A stretch of 64,000 bases of DNA from NCBI GenBank assembly GCA_038025085.1, contig CM076140.1, positions 18,412,001-18,476,000 on the forward strand, given 5' to 3'. Origin of the DNA: Tetragonia tetragonoides (lineage: Eukaryota; Streptophyta; Magnoliopsida; Caryophyllales; Aizoaceae). Positions 44,541 to 55,664 of the stretch are shown here, in pieces. Each line of letters starts with the position of its first letter. The first letter of the stretch is position 1. A program made the position numbers and the translations under genes. The notes under the pieces were generated by a model. That model saw nothing but the letters and a program-made list of their open reading frames with translations. It was not told the DNA's origin and ran no database searches.

Positions 44541-47500
44541 AAGCACTCAAAGCATAATTTGGGCTTGTTACCGCCGTATTCCCTCCTGGAGGAAATACAA
44601 GGCTAGGGGAACAGTGGTACTAATGAGCTATTTAAATGAAACAGTGGATCTTTATTAACTGAATCATAATTGTTTTTACAGACACGCTTACAATAACTAA
44701 AAAGAAATGACGGTTATCTACACTTGACGTTCTCTCATCTAAGCCCTGTTTCCTGAAAGACAACACCTGCAAAACTCAATAGAGAACATACACTTCCCTC
44801 CCCGTAAACGGAGAGAACAGGGGTCAAATCAGCAAACGCTGAGTAACACCACTCTACCATGTAAAAACCAATTCCTAAGTACACCTGCCTTAATTAGGAA
44901 CCATTTTGCATCTCAGAGTAAATCTCTTTTCTTAGAAACATTTTTGAAAACGAAAACTTTATTTGAAAACAGAAAACCATCTTTTGAAAATGAAAGCTTT
45001 TCAACCAACAGATTTCTCGTATAACTTCTCAAAATTCCTTTGAACGAGTTTACTTTCAAAACCAAAGCTTTTGATAATCTCCGCTTTACAAACAACAAAT
45101 TACCGAACAGAATTCACTATTCAGCCACTCGTCATCCCTTCATCCCTTCAATAATCCGTTTCTTTTATTATGGCATTGGGAAAAGTGAACAAGATAGTAT
45201 GACAACAATGGAGATGCTTTACCATGTGTATACTACTCGGGGAACGTCTTCCCTCCGGGGAATATATATTCCCCCATAAATCGGCCATAACAGATAACAC
45301 CTAGTATGATCATACCCCTTAAGTACTCTCAGAGATAACTTTACCGTAGAGTATGTCCATCGGAGTAGCTTACCTCATGACATTCGTGGTCGATCAAACC
45401 ATGACCTTAAGGACGGACACATAATATACAGAATAACAGAATTCTCCTTGGATGGTTCCCTTTCGAGAACAATCCTCTAGAGTACATAATGTTCATCACT
45501 CATGGAGGTACTTTACCATGAGCTTCTCAACCCACATGCCATTCTTTCACTTTAAGTGATTAATGTCTTTCCACAAAAGCACATAGCACATAAAGACATG
45601 TAGCACAACAATAGTCTTACTATTCCACTTATCATCTCTTTGACAACACTTCTGACATCGTTGTTTCAGAAAACCCATAAAACTTGTAAATCCCATTTTG
45701 AGATATCGTAAACAAAGTACTTTAGATATTTTAAACCATTTGAAACATAATTCCAAGCACAGGACACATAGCACGTAGAGTAAAAACAAAACAGAAGTTA
45801 GAAAAGTAGTAGACATGGAAGTTACCTCGTGCTATCTTGGACTACAGATTACGATTACTCAAAGCACTTCTAACTTGGGCTTCACCAAGCTTTCCCTTTT
45901 ACTTCCAACAGGTAGCTAAGGTCACCAAAGTTACCATAGTCGAAAATGAGTTCAATTGGACATAGAATCCATGAGAAACTCACAAAGTAACTCAAGGAGT
46001 AATGTTGGATGAACTGCAGAACTGAAGGTGTAATGTAAAGGGCTTTTTGAGGGTCTATATGATCACGTTTATGGAAAGAAACAACTGGGAATTTAATATT
46101 TATGTCTTAGGGTTCTAACAAAGATTGTAGAGGTTCATTATCATATGTATTCAAGGAGATAGTTACCTAAGAGTGTAGAGGTATCAATCTTACAGGTTGA
46201 TTTTCACAGTCGGGAGAAGTGGGGTTTTTGAGAGGGTTCGAGGTGCGAGAACTGAGAACAAAATGGCTCTGTTTATGGGCTATTTATAGGGCTTAAATTT
46301 GGAAAAGTTTCACACGCAACAAGATAGGATAAGCATGACTAAAGTCGGTTCCAAAACCGACTTAAACACGCCAGGTAGGTCGGTGCTGTGTGGCGGTTGG
46401 ATAAGCTTGCCTTCTTGGCTGTATTGGGCGGATATTAAAGACCTATGATGAGCTACATTGATATCCTAAAGGTAGGGTGTCTCATAAGGATCAAATACAG
46501 CTATAGGTTAGGGTCATAGAGCATATGAAACGGCTCTCCAATCATAGACAAGTATATGAGCTGTTGTTTCTGGAACATGTTTGTTTGTGGTCTTGTTTAA
46601 TGATGGTTCTCATTGCTATTGGAGCATCACTTGGGGCTATTCTCATACACATAACATGGTAGCTTGGATAAAAGTATTGAACTCTATGTCAAAGGATAAG
46701 AGCGATCAAACTTATCTACAAGAGAGGTCTAATGCACAATTACTGCATCGGCTTATAAGTGGCTTGTGTAAGGTTAAGAGCTTGCTTGGCAAAAGGGTTT
46801 TCATTCTTATCCCTTTTTGGATAAGTTAAAACCTTCATGATAAGGATAAGATTAACTAAAGTTGTGTTTATCCATTGCTTAGCCTATAAGGCACCATTGA
46901 GGTAGCAAAGTTCAAATTGTCTTCGTACTCTTAATGCTATTCCATTGTGCTTGATTTGTGTGGCTCTTCTAAGGTGATATCCTTTGGTGTTGGGGCACAG
47001 ATTGGGCTTACTACAACATTAGGAACATGGCTCTATCAGTTGGCAATAATGATTCGGACAGATTGTGGCTTAACGACGAAGAAACGGGTCTCGAATTGAA
47101 CATGATATAACAACCAAGTACGTGCTTTAACTTAAAATATGTTTTAACTTTCTAAAAGACTTCTAATGGTCTACTAAGAGGTTTCATAGAATCTTAATCC
47201 AATACGGCATGGGATAATCACATGAAAATTGAATGTCAGTTTGGTTCTAGGTATATGGCGTTCCGTAATCACAAACAAAGATACAAGCGATGAACAATTT
47301 GCTTGGTTTAGATTTCTCTCCTTTGATTTCCGATCCAAAGGGGTTGCTATTGGTTTCTCTAATGACTCCGCATAGGCTCGAGAAAATTTTCTCTAACGTA
47401 AGAAAGGAACATCTCTTGTCTAAACCGGGACAAAGGTTAACTGGTTTAAAATTTTAAATCAATTTGGTCAAAGACAACCTAAATTTTTGATAACTCACAT

Positions 47501-47543
47501 GTTTAATCTCTAATCAATGGTGGTAATTTTGGTGGCTGTTACA
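44541..47543 (-). repeat. 5' LTR of the non-autonomous element, lacking its last 53 bp
   Basis: It matches the other LTR over about 3.0 kb with only scattered differences (roughly 2-3% by eye). TATA box at about plus 46281-46289. The missing end is the part next to the interior. Confidence 0.85.
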
Positions 47544-48109
47544 CCAAACCAATGGCGCAGTAGAGGCCGCCAACAAAAACCTTAAGACTATCATTGAAAA
47601 GATGATAGAAAACTACAATGATTGGACCGTGAAACTCCCATTTGCCCTTTGGGGGTATAGGACATCCATAAGATCCTCTAAGGGAGCAACACCTTACTCC
47701 TTAGTCTATGGAATGGAAGCAGTTCTACCCATAGAAATCCAACTCCCCTCCATGCGCATAGCCTTAGAAGGTGGAATTCCCGAAACCCAATGGCTACAAG
47801 CCCGCTACGAAGAACTCATGTTCACGGATGAAATACAGAGCCCTAGACCATTCCCAGATGTATCAACAACGCATGGCAAGGGCATTCAACAAAAAGGTTC
47901 GACCTCGGAATTTAAAGGAAGGGGACTTAGTTTGGAAAGAATTACGAGCCCCAGTTACCGACCCCAGAGGCAAATTTCGACCAAACTGGTCCGGCCCATT
48001 CATCATTAAAGACATTCTATCAGGAGGCGCAGTCCGGCTCATGGATATTGATGGCATCGAGTTCAGTCAGCTCACCAATATGGATCAGCTAAAGAAGTGC
48101 TACATCTAA

Positions 48110-48408
48110 AAAAAATCTGAAAATAAAAAAAAGATGTACACAACTTGAACGAACTACGCTGGCTTGATTCCACACTGGATACGTAGGTAACCCATTTAAA
48201 GGGCCCGACCAAAATCAAAATCAATTCTGTTCAACTCATTCAAAAGGGATAATCTTTATTCAAGCTGAACGAATAAGCTTACATTGCAAGAATTAAAACT
48301 TCCTAAGGATAAAAATAATAATAATAATAATGCAACTATGTGGGTTTAAGCTAAACAAATTCCTGTTTTTATTTTTGATAACTAGACTTGCTTTCCTGAA
48401 AAACTACT
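48110..48408. other. Spacer between convergent pol and antisense gene I
   Basis: The end of pol and the end of antisense gene I face each other across about 300 bp that contain an (ATA)n run. The same spacer is present in Tat-2 (60846-61182). Confidence 0.6.
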
Positions 48409-49756
48409 TTAATCCTTCTTCCCTTTAGAAGGCATCGTTGAAGAGTGCTTCTTTGAAGGACCCTGGCTTGAGGACGACCTGTGATCGGTTCCTTGAGCTG
48501 GGGGCTTTCCTCTCTTCAGTACATGATAGTCTCCCATTTGAGACATTTTCTTTCTTTTCTTGCCTCCTGTTTCTGAGTCATATCTAGGCTTTAGTTGGTC
48601 CCACTCTTCATGACGAAGGGCTCGTCTCGCTTCTCCATCACTGCAAGAAAGCCAGTTCAGGTAGGTCTCTGAAACTTGGGTTGGGGCAATCACCTGAGGT
48701 ACAGTCCAGCGGTCCTGGCTACGCCAATATTTTCCCCACTCTGCAGGAAACTCAGTACTCAAACCTACGATATTTGGTCTCGTAGTTTCCTGACGAGGGA
48801 TAACCTATTTCAAGCCATATTTGCCTCATGATCCTAGAGGGAAAGAAGAAGGTGGTCTTGTACAAACCCAATATGGTAGTATAGAGGACCAAATTATCAC
48901 AAGCCACTAAGGAAGTTAAGCTCCATCAGGGTACCTGCCAACGGATGATAGGTCGAGCATGGAAAAAGGCATCCCATTCAGCGAGGGATTTTTCAAAATA
49001 TAGCCTTTTCCTAACTAGGAAGCTAGCAGCAGTATAGGTTTTCTTTGACCAAGTCCGAGGAACACGAATAATCAAGTTATCTGGTGACTCTATCAACCTC
49101 TGATGCTCACATAACCAAATTTGAAGCAACAGGGGGCTGCAAGAAAAAGCGTGGTGAGGAGATATTTTCAACCTGTCAAGCCCAATAATGGTTTCCCCTA
49201 CGACCAGATGCAAAGGAGAATGTCCTTCAACCATTTGATTAACCACTCGCAACAACGAGGCTCTACCCAAATTGGAAGATTCAGCATTAACAAACAACAG
49301 GTGGTTTAACAGACACAGTACAAAAGCCTGTCGGTGGCAACGCCTGAATATGGCATCCCTTTCAGAAGAAACTGCAAACTTTTCGCAAAGTTGAACCAAG
49401 TCCACATCGACACCAAGCACCACATTTTTGGCTTTTGCAGTTGACAAACCCAAGGATTTCTTGTATTGATCCCTAAAACCATCTCTCACATAAAGTATAG
49501 ATGGGGGAAGAACATCAGGAATATTAGTGATCGCAGTAAATTCCTCAATCAAAGGGCATAATTCAGAATTATCGAAACAAAAAACATGCAGGTTAAGGTC
49601 CCAATAATTCAAAGCGGATCGAAGAAGGGGCCACAATATTTTGGTTGGTTTTAAAGTCAGCAGGGTGGAAACATGAAATGGGGCTAGTTCAAGTTTATCT
49701 TCCACGGTCAGATTTTTGCACCAGGCATCGAACAGATTTTCAAAGGATTTCACCAT
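48409..49756 (-). pseudogene. Tat-1 antisense gene I (PMD/DUF7745-like protein)
   Basis: The ATG at 49756 opens MVKSFENLFDAWCKNL, followed by LWPLLRSALNYWDLNLHVF and ELCPLIEEFTAITNIPD. The W-D-x-x-x-x-V-F ... L-x-P-x-I/L-E-E-F pattern is that of plant mobile domain and DUF7745-like proteins. The C-terminal end is polar and basic (DYHVLKRGKPPAQGTDHRSS, ending SKGKKD). Lesions: TGG to TGA at about 48926 and one inserted A near 48830. The same gene in Tat-2 has equal length (1348 bp). A TATA box lies 78 bp upstream of the ATG. Function unknown; PMD proteins occur both as host silencing factors (MAIN/MAIL1) and in transposons. Confidence 0.65.
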
Positions 49757-49833
49757 GGTAGAAAGTTGGGGAAGTTTGGGAGAGATAAGGTATAAAAAAA
49801 AAGGTGGTACAACATCAAGCATCCCGAAAATCC

Positions 49834-49841
49834 TATTTATA
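49834..49841 (-). promoter_or_regulatory. TATA box of antisense gene I in Tat-1
   Basis: TATAAATA (within CCTATAAATAGG) at 78 bp from the ATG on the minus strand. Tat-2 has the same box at the same distance. Confidence 0.6.
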
Positions 49842-50236
49842 GGCAGAAACGCGGGCCGAAGAAGTCAGAAATCCACAAAAAAGCACGAGCCAGAGCCATC
49901 AGCAGCACTGGTCAGCGCCGCTAGAGGCCAGACCCTGGCCCGATCCGAATTTCCCTTTTGCTCCAGTTCGCATTTTTGATCTGGTCGACCTAATTTCAGC
50001 CCATTTTTGATACTCTCTTAGATTTGTCTTCTTTTTTTTTTGCTTTTCTTTGTATTTTTTACCTTTTTCCTTCAGAAACTGCGGCTTTTTCCTATTGCAT
50101 AACACGTTGCATAATTAGATCAGACGGGCATAATTGAGTCACCATAGCGCATATCATACGTATCATACAAAAAAAAAAGTGTTGCATAAAAAAAAACAGG
50201 AGTTCGAAATTCCAGGGTCAATGTTTACAAAGAGGC
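49842..50236 (-). other. Promoter region of antisense gene I / 3' flank of gene II
   Basis: Non-coding; carries GC-rich ggccgctagc-type words just upstream of the TATA box and a poly-T/A run at about 50030-50040. Conserved in layout with 62615-63102 of Tat-2. Confidence 0.5.
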
Positions 50237-53030
50237 TCAATACTGCTCAGCCGGAATCATTGCTGTCAGCATCATCATCAACGGACGACCCTGACCATAG
50301 TTCCCGATCGAGTAATGGAGAGAAGTGCTGTAAATGGGCCTACTGTTGTCAGGCCTCATGTCCCGACCGTCATACGCCGGTGCGTGCATAGGGGTGCTTG
50401 CCAAAAACCCCGAAGCAAAAAAGTTCGCCGTGGCCTGACTGGCGAAATCCATGGCCACATCCTTATGCGAAGGCCCAGCATATGACGCATCCCATCCAGG
50501 GGCGTTTGCCCAACCTCCAGCCAAGGGCGTAGCAACAGGCAGCTTATCAAGAGAAGGCCGGAAATCGGCAGGAGAGAACATCTCAGGATCATGCGGAACA
50601 GAAGGTCCGGGCGCCTCATCAACAGGAGGCCTGGTCACCATCACAGGAGGGGAACGAGTGATAGACGGTCTGCTTGCCGAAGAAGCCCTCGCAGCAGAAG
50701 AGTGGCAAGGTCCCATTGAAGATGAAGACTGGGACATTTGCAACGATCAAAGTTAAAATGTTAAGTTAAGCACTCCACTTAGCTAAAGAAAAAAAGAGGA
50801 AGAGAATCTACTCACATCAACGGTCCTGGACCGAGAACTCTTCCCCTTGCCCATCATCCGACCATAGCCCTTCTTCAACAAATGAATGAGCTTGAAGACC
50901 TGAGAGGTCTGCTCCCGATTCAACTACAAAAAGAGAGAGAGAGAGCCACAAAATAATGTCAGCACCCAAAAGCAAACACAAGTCCAAAAAAAGAAAAAGA
51001 GAGAAAGAAAGAAAAAACGCTTAACCCCGTGCAACCCTCAGGCGAGGGCAAGCCTTCCACCGCCTCTCCGTCAGCCATATGAAGGGGGAACTCCTCCACT
51101 ATACGTCCCCCACTCTCTCCAATATACCTCACCTCATTGGTCGGCAAGGTCACACTTGGGGGCTGACCCCATGAAGCCCTGGAATGAGACCTCCTAGGGA
51201 CTTGAGGAGCTAGACGATCCGCCTGCAAGATACAAATGGTCAGTATATTACACATACAGTTAAAAGATGCAGATAAGTTTATTACCTTAGAAGTGAGGTC
51301 CGGCATCAAGCGGTCCAGACAGTAGGCCAGGTACATGGCAGTACGATCCAAACCAGCGACCTCCGGCACGAGAAATTCCGTGGCCGCCCTACCACGGATC
51401 ACGACCCCTAGGTCCCGCACACTCAGACCACGCAGGTAAAACATGGTCAAAGGAGGATCCTCCGGAACCAAGTGAGTACCCAGGGAGGGATAGACCAACC
51501 GAGTCAAACGATCCCCCAAGTACCATACAAAGCTGAATGGCCCCTCAAAGACCACCCGAAGAGAAGATACCCTAAAAGACTCTAGGGTAATGTGGGGAGG
51601 AACCCTAGGAAAATCATCGAAAGCGGACCATAACACCTGCAGATTACCAGTCCAAAGTTCATACACACAAAATGAACCAAAATTAGATGCACATGTCAAC
51701 AACAACGTACCGTAGATGCGGCATGGCTCTCAAAAGTGGCCCAGAAATGCTCCAGAGAAGTGAACGGGTGGGTATCCCTACCAACCCACCGTGAACCCAG
51801 AGGGAACATCCTCAGACCAGGACGGTGAGGACCGAAAGATGGAAAATACTCAAAGAACCACAACTGCCACACAAGCGAAAAAAAAAAAGATTTCCATAAT
51901 TGAAGACATAGGCAAAAAAAGAGAGGAGTGAAATAAAAGAGCATACCTCCAGTATCCTCCATGGGCCCGTGATAGATGTCCTCTCACTTGTATCCTTGGG
52001 CCTACAGGCCCGACGTCACCACTTCACCAAAGAAGAGTAAGCAGCAGCACCAAGGCTGTACTCATGCACCTTGGTCAAATCCTCCAAGCATGTCAAGAAA
52101 CCGACTTGACACACGCTCTTCTTTTGAGCAAAGATCGTCTACCCCAGCAAGCAAGCCAGGAAAATACGAGCCCTCTGCTCCTCGGTAAGCCGTTGCTCCA
52201 CCACGGCCTCCCATAAGCCACACCAAAGAAACACGATCCTTACTAAAGTGGATGGATATGGGCCCGTAAAGCTCCAACAAAGTGTCACTCCGGCGCCAGT
52301 AGTTCGCGTCGTACTGAATACGACGCTTTCTAAAGGATAACCGGTCAACACAGCAAACTGATAAGGGGTGGGGAACATCTCTCCTACAGGGGTGTGAAAG
52401 GTGTTCGTAGAGTCCCAAAACCTCTGCAATAACCCCAGGGCGATAATCCTAGAATCCCCCGAGTGACAAGCAGGGATAACAGTCAGAAACTCATCAAGAC
52501 CCGAGCCCAGTACCAAACTCCTGGCCCCCTCCGAAAAGGTCCCCAACATCATAGCCCAATAGGAAGTAGTCCCATGAGCCTGCAGCAAAACCCCGACACC
52601 CTAGCCAACAAACAAATTTTCTCAACACCACATATACCACAAATACAGCTAAAATAAATTCCATACAAATTATATACAGCTGACCACCAATCCAGTACAA
52701 ATCCCAATTTGTTCGTGTGCCGAGGCACGAACAGTCCCAATTTTGAGTTCAAATATACTGAACACAAAAAAAAAAACACAACAAAGAGTGAGTTAGAAAA
52801 CATACCAGCTCCGAGTTAGATAAATGACTTCGTCTATCCGGCAACAGAACACGGCTATCCCAAACTCCACTCGGGCGCCAGTCCAACCGTATGAAAGCAT
52901 CCTGGTACAGTCGAGCCCCATCTGCGTGACCGGTTGGAGGCCCCAGTGTAGAAGGCAACCTGGTGCGGAAAAGGCTCCGGTCATACTCCTCATCAGTCAT
53001 AGGACGTTTCCCTTTGTCTGCGGGAGCCAT
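50237..53030 (-). pseudogene. Tat-1 antisense gene II: seven-exon plant mobile domain gene
   Basis: Minus-strand exons with GT-AG borders: 53030-52806 (MAPADKGKRPMTDEEYDRSL), 52600-51947, 51863-51711, 51636-51286, 51222-51026, 50923-50816, and about 50737-50237. Exon 2 holds the PMD core: RFWDSTNTFHTPVGEMFPTP, FAVLTGYPLESV, EQRARIFLACLLG; exon 3 starts LWFFEYFPSFGP. Frames join through the first splices. Exon 6 is basic (KKGYGRMMGKGKSSRSRT); exon 7 is Ser/Pro-rich. Lesions: TAG after FLACLLG, TGA after SSLVKW, loss of the last acceptor (CTGCAG in Tat-2 is GTTGCAA here), and a 1-nt deletion at the C-terminus. PMD genes are known in plants, both in transposons and as host genes; the spliced antisense arrangement inside a retrotransposon is the striking point. 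Confidence 0.75.
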
Positions 53031-53196
53031 GGGAGCACAATGGAGTTTTCTCTCTCTACAAGTGGGAAAACAAAAGTTTCAGATTCGCAAGAAACAAGCA
53101 CCCATTCAACAATATAACCCAAAATTCAACAACTAGGCCGAAAAATAAGCAAGTTCAAGACAAAAACCGAAGAAAACGAACAAGAATCGACTTACC
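53031..53196 (-). promoter_or_regulatory. 5' UTR intron and leader of antisense gene II
   Basis: On the minus strand a donor GAG/GTAAGT (exon end 53196) and an acceptor TTGTAG (exon start 53055) bracket a 140-bp intron, 25 bp upstream of the ATG. Sequence above 53196 is T- and CT-rich, as in plant leaders. Confidence 0.5.
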
Positions 53197-53670
53197 TCAA
53201 GTGGAGTGGAGCACTCAACAATGGTGGAAGCTCAAAAAAAAAAAAAAAAAAAAAATTGCTCTCGACAATGAAGCTCGAAGAATGCACGCGAAAGGAAGAA
53301 GAAGAAGCGCCGAAGCGCTTCATACTCGCCTCAAGCCTAGCCCCGCTAGCGGCTCTGCAGACCTGCAGCGCGGGCCCCACTGCTGACCCATGGCCCCTTT
53401 TTCCAGTCCGAAGTTCGTTATTACAGTTTGTTTTGCGGCAATATCAGTACCAAGCGCGCGGGAGCGAAGCCCTCTGGCCCACAAATGTGAATTCGACAGT
53501 TGACCCATTTTACGGGACCAACTATTTTCAGGTAAAACTAACCCATTTATTTTTGCAGGTCCCAAATACTGAAACCCGGATCTACACTATGACGACTCTC
53601 ACTGCCCCGAGCGCCTAATTTATTTATGAGCCCGAAAATTTTTATCGGCACTTGCTAAGCAACTCAACAC
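53197..53670. other. Upstream region of antisense gene II; A21 run
   Basis: Contains an A run of about 21 at 53235-53255 and mixed GC-rich sequence. No clear TATA box identified. Confidence 0.4.
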
Positions 53671-53910
53671 TACAAATTTTGGGCCAGGCACTGATCGCTT
53701 AAGCTATTGCGGTTAAACTGTTCTTCTGCGAAACTACGAATTTGGGGTTAGTCAATGATCGCTTAAGCTATTGCGGTTAAACTATCCTTCTGCGAGGTTA
53801 CTTATTTTATGTCAATCAATGATTGCTTAAACTGTTGCGGTTATACTGTCCATTATTTTTTATATGTTTCAGTCAATGATTGCTTAAACTATTGCATTTA
53901 AACTGTTCAT
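53671..53910 (+). repeat. 64-bp tandem repeat near the Tat-1 3' end
   Basis: The words tgatcgcttaagctattgcgg and ttaaactgt recur with starts at 53692, 53756, 53820 and 53877, spacings of 64, 64 and 57. Copies decay to the right, and a further weak match lies near 54017. Tandem repeats before the 3' LTR are known in Tat/Ogre elements and can seed satellite DNA. Confidence 0.8.
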
Positions 53911-54320
53911 ATGTCCTAACCACTTTTCGGGCGATTATTTTTAATCGCGCTGTCTAGTTGACTCTTTCGTTTCTCGTACATGGACGAAATTTCGACATCC
54001 ACCGAGCGGTGTTTAGTCACTGATTGTCGAAACACTCCACGTTGATCATTCGCAAAGTATTACTAACTTTTTCATTCACTCTGAATACAGATCTCAGCAG
54101 ACGTTTAGACCATCTACGAGCGGTGTTCTATCCTGCTACCATAACCTTTGTTTTCTCTTGTGTTCACAGGGATGAAATCTTAGCGCGCCACGAGCATGTA
54201 CCAACTCAGGTTTGTCTTCATATGCATACATATTGTACACTCTCACACACCGTGTGCACATCAGCATCCTGCATGTCGCCTTTGGAGTACTTTGATCTTC
54301 GCTTTTACTCAAGCTCGATC
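53911..54320 (+). other. Tat-1 3' non-coding region
   Basis: Includes a second weaker duplication: gagcggtgttta (about 54003) and gagcggtgttcta (about 54118). No gene supported; the plus ORF at 54024-54383 runs into the LTR and is not called. Confidence 0.5.
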
Positions 54321-54334
54321 AAAGTGGGGGCTTC
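54321..54334 (+). other. Tat-1 polypurine tract
   Basis: AAAGTGGGGGCTTC lies directly before the 3' LTR and confirms plus orientation. Confidence 0.75.
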
Positions 54335-55528
54335 TGTAGACGCCAAAAAAGCGTCTTCAGATTTCTCCGCAAAAGCCCGATGATGAAAGGAGTAATTTTT
54401 AAGCTTGAATTGCTATTTTTGCTTTAATAGTTAATATAAGGTCTCAGGTTTTTCCTCCAAACACTCCTTCATTTCATTTCATTCAAAAACCCCGTTCAAG
54501 AGCTTTCCAACGACACGTCTTATGCCTCGTTCCGACTCCCGGTTGCCAAGTTGCAATTTAGGGGTAAAACCGTCTTTTACCGTTTAGAGGTAAAACGGTC
54601 TTTTTGCGTTTATGACGACATCCAGCTGGCTGCTGACAGCCGTGAGCGGCCATGGGAAAAGTCCCATGGCCGCTAGCAGCCCTGACTTCCCTTCAGGCCC
54701 AGCTTATTTTTCAAGCCCGTCTCGTTTTCAGCTCAATTTGTGCCGTCCAAACCCTACCTCCCACGCCTATATAAACAACCCTTCACCCTCAGTTCAAAAC
54801 ACACAGCCTACAGTTGGCAACCTCTATTCTCGGTTGAGTACTCCCGAGCTTCTCCCTCTTTCTTCTAAAACTTGAGATCTTACTTTATTATTTTTGTCAA
54901 ATATAGCCTACAGTTCAGGTACAAATTCCTGAGGGCTCAAATTAAATTGCTTGCCTAATTGTTTATTTTCCAGTAGTCATAATGTAGATATCATGCTAGA
55001 ATAACTTTTTTATTGCTTCCTAAATACTGTCTGTATAGTCGTTATGCTGCTCAATTTGTCAATCAAATGCATGTTTAAATAAGGGTTAAAATAAATATTG
55101 TGATGTTTAAATCTAGGTTGTTAATCCGGTTTTGCATGAGAATTATGTCTTTAAATTATTAAGCAAACTTGAGTTAGTAGAGGCCGTCATAAAATGGGCG
55201 AGTTGGGTTCCTAACACCTTCCCACCTCGTACCTTCGCCCCCGAACCCTTTATTCTTGGGTACTTATATGTTTTATATAAGCGGGAGTCTTTCTAAAAAC
55301 ATGATTACTTCACTTATTGCGCTATTGGGTTGTCCATTCGGTTTTTCCCTTCGATAAAACGCCGATAGCAGATTTGTGACCTCTTTTAGGGTTTTTATTT
55401 AATTCAGGTCTTTTCAAAAGCTTTTCTATGTCGATGGTCCCTTGAACTTATCCTAGCCCCCAATTGACAAATTTTCTATAAGGACGCACTCCGTGGAAAC
55501 AAGGTAGGAAAAATCCCGGGTCCTTACA
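54335..55528 (+). repeat. 3' LTR of Tat-1
   Basis: 1194 bp, with TATA box TATATAAA at 54768-54775 and the same terminal hairpin as the 5' LTR. No primer site follows it, so it is not a 5' LTR of Tat-2. Confidence 0.9.
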
Positions 55529-55660
55529 ATAAGTAATAATCTTCTTTTGAGTGGGTAAGTATATGATTCATACAATTGATGAGGGTGTTACACATCTGAT
55601 TGGGTAAGTTGCATGTTTACTAATTTGGTAACTGATTCTAAAAGGTCTTCTACTCGTTCA
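55529..55660 (+). other. CACTA sequence resuming after Tat-1, then junction to Tat-2
   Basis: Motifs gagtgggtaagt, tgattgggtaagt and tttggtaactgatt continue the pattern at 33370-33436. Within about 130 bp the sequence passes into the Tat-2 gag frame with no LTR or primer site between them. Confidence 0.5.
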
Positions 55661-55664
55661 GATC

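Larger units (their letters stand above)
38277..47543 (-). mobile_element. Non-autonomous LTR element (LARD-like) with a single novel ORF
   Basis: Two LTRs of about 3.0 kb flank a 3.2-kb interior, and ccaaa is duplicated exactly on both sides (38272-38276 and 47544-47548). Orientation is minus: a polypurine tract (AAGGAGGGTAGAA) adjoins the LTR at 41332 and the LTR reads TGTAACAGCC ... GGTTGTTACA. The wording just before the tract (GACGAAACTTCTTTTAAGG) resembles the end of chromovirus pol regions, so a Tekay-type parent is likely. No gag, protease, RT or integrase is present. The interior has one substantial ORF on the element's own strand (44387-43476). Confidence 0.85.
37493..48109 (+). pseudogene. 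Tat-1 integrase, split by an inserted LTR element
   Basis: The N-terminal part (37493-38276) has the HHCC finger (EVHNGVCGPHMNGR ... YIKKCKKCQ) and core Asp residues (WGIDNIGKITPKG, IISDHGSHFKAE). The C-terminal part (47544-48109) has NGAVEAANKNLKTIIEKM with the catalytic Glu, GYRTSIRSSKGATPYSLVYG, and the chain end RGKFRPNWSGPFIIKDIL to NMDQLKKCYI. The reading frame is continuous across the insertion once one ccaaa copy is discounted. A 1-nt frameshift near 47830 damages the C-terminal part. Integrase joins retroelement cDNA to host DNA. Confidence 0.88.
33442..55528 (+). mobile_element. Tat-1: Tat-lineage Ty3/gypsy element with antisense genes
   Basis: Two LTRs (33442-34710 and 54335-55528) enclose, in order, a primer site, a gag remnant, an integrase split by another LTR element, then two genes on the minus strand, a 64-bp tandem repeat and a polypurine tract. 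The flanking five bases are gtaag and ataag (33437-33441 and 55529-55533), a target duplication with one change. Protease, RT and both RNase H domains are deleted between about 37140 and 37490. Without the inserted element it would be about 12.8 kb. Confidence 0.88.

Noticed and set aside
53671..53910. CRISPR array
   Set aside because: Repeats are directly tandem with no unique spacers, in a plant retrotransposon.
54335..55528. This LTR as the 5' LTR of Tat-2
   Set aside because: No primer site follows it, a polypurine tract precedes it, and its flank matches the target duplication of Tat-1.
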